NCBI GenBank assembly: GCA_001179505.1
Contig: CDMY01000262.1
Span: 80,595 to 144,594, forward strand
Direction of reading: 5' to 3'
DNA: 64,000 nt
Source of the DNA: Vitrella brassicaformis
Lineage: Eukaryota > Sar > Vitrellaceae
The notes under the pieces are model-generated. The model had not been told where the DNA came from. It did not search any database and saw nothing but the letters and a program-made list of their open reading frames with translations. Below are positions 63,618 through 64,000 of the stretch, one piece after another; position 1 is the first letter of the stretch, and each line of letters opens with the position of its first letter. The position numbers were made by a program, and so were the translations under genes.

Positions 63618-64000
63618 GGTCCTGACGTGCATGAACAGAGATCAATGAATCAATGTACAGGAGTGAGTCTTTTGATGCCCACACCCGCGCTGCGCTGGCA
63701 CCGCTTCCGATTCTGACAGGCAGGGTTTAGGGCTACCTTGAAACCGCTCTCTCCTGCTCTCTTTCACCCAGTAGTTCATTTCCCCAGGCTTTTCCCCACC
63801 GACCGAAACCCCATCCCACTCTACCAGGTGTGCGCCATTGTCGCTCTCTACATCAGGTGTGCGCCATTGTCGCTCTCTACATCAGGTGTGTGCCATTGTC
63901 GCTCTCACTCGTCTCACTCGGGCCGCCCTCGCTCCGCTCGGGCTCTTCCCACTGCCGCTTTCGGCAAAATGACCCGGTGTGGGACCTGAACCCATACCAT
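63618..64000. other. 5' flank of the WD-repeat gene; right window edge
   Basis: No gene seen. Contains a 29-nt tandem repeat at 63825-63911. An uninterrupted frame at 63738-63989 is driven by that repeat. Confidence 0.5.
63825..63911. repeat. 29-nt tandem repeat, about three copies
   Basis: Units begin CAGGTGTGCGCCATTGTCGC at 63825, 63854 and 63883; the third has one substitution (gtgtg for gtgcg) and diverges after the shared TCGCTCTC. Confidence 0.9.

Overview
This is eukaryotic nuclear DNA from a GC-rich, gene-dense protist genome. Nearly every gene is split by many short introns (about 50-110 nt) rich in CA/TG repeats and ending in tgcag or tcag. The gene set (CYP51 and an ERG26-type dehydrogenase, a bifunctional fucose-salvage enzyme, PARP2-type poly(ADP-ribose) polymerase, ABCG transporter, pepsin-like protease, GltA-like citrate synthase) together with the intron style suggests a free-living alveolate. 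A chromerid such as Vitrella brassicaformis is my best guess, but the window alone cannot prove it. I saw no rRNA, tRNA, transposase or CRISPR array. Three runs of N, each exactly 300 nt (5839-6138, 23851-24150, 35709-36008), are nominal assembly gaps.

Layout, left to right. 1-1961 (-): sugar transporter, cut by the window edge. 2710-7117 (+): two consecutive sterol-demethylation genes, ERG26-like and CYP51. 8103-13772 (-): PARP2-type enzyme, then an unrecognised 550-residue protein. 14129-21457 (+): a 21-exon fucokinase/GDP-fucose pyrophosphorylase whose first half appears duplicated within one polypeptide. 22160-25707 (+): an egghead-like GT2 glycosyltransferase, damaged by a gap and misassembly. 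27015-33974 (-): a large coiled-coil/low-complexity protein. 34244-34690 (+): a small CxxC protein. 35668-36201 (-): a second, inverted and mostly missing copy of the GT2 gene. 36741-39699 (+): a secreted Cys-rich glycoprotein. 41029-41951: two small genes back to back. 42297-46015 (-): ABCG half-transporter. 46283-50210 (+): a long coiled-coil protein in about 25 tiny exons. 50754-51633 (-): a small protein with a 4-nt first coding exon. 51891-53173 (+): a single-pass membrane protein. 53692-57171 (+): citrate synthase with a long tail. 57744-60125 (+): membrane-anchored aspartyl protease. 60427-63617 (-): WD-repeat protein.

Themes. The CYP51/ERG26 pair acts in neighbouring steps of sterol C-14/C-4 demethylation. 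FKP makes GDP-fucose and the neighbouring GT2 enzyme belongs to glycan assembly, although no direct pathway link between them is shown. Many genes form divergent pairs sharing a short upstream region, and those regions are enriched for the 8-mer AGCTCGCA/TGCGAGCT, a candidate promoter element. Exon coordinates in the entries were read by eye from splice signals and frame. Where totals were checked (ERG26-like, CYP51, FKP, the 550-aa protein, aspartyl protease, the membrane protein at 51891) the exons sum to an open frame.
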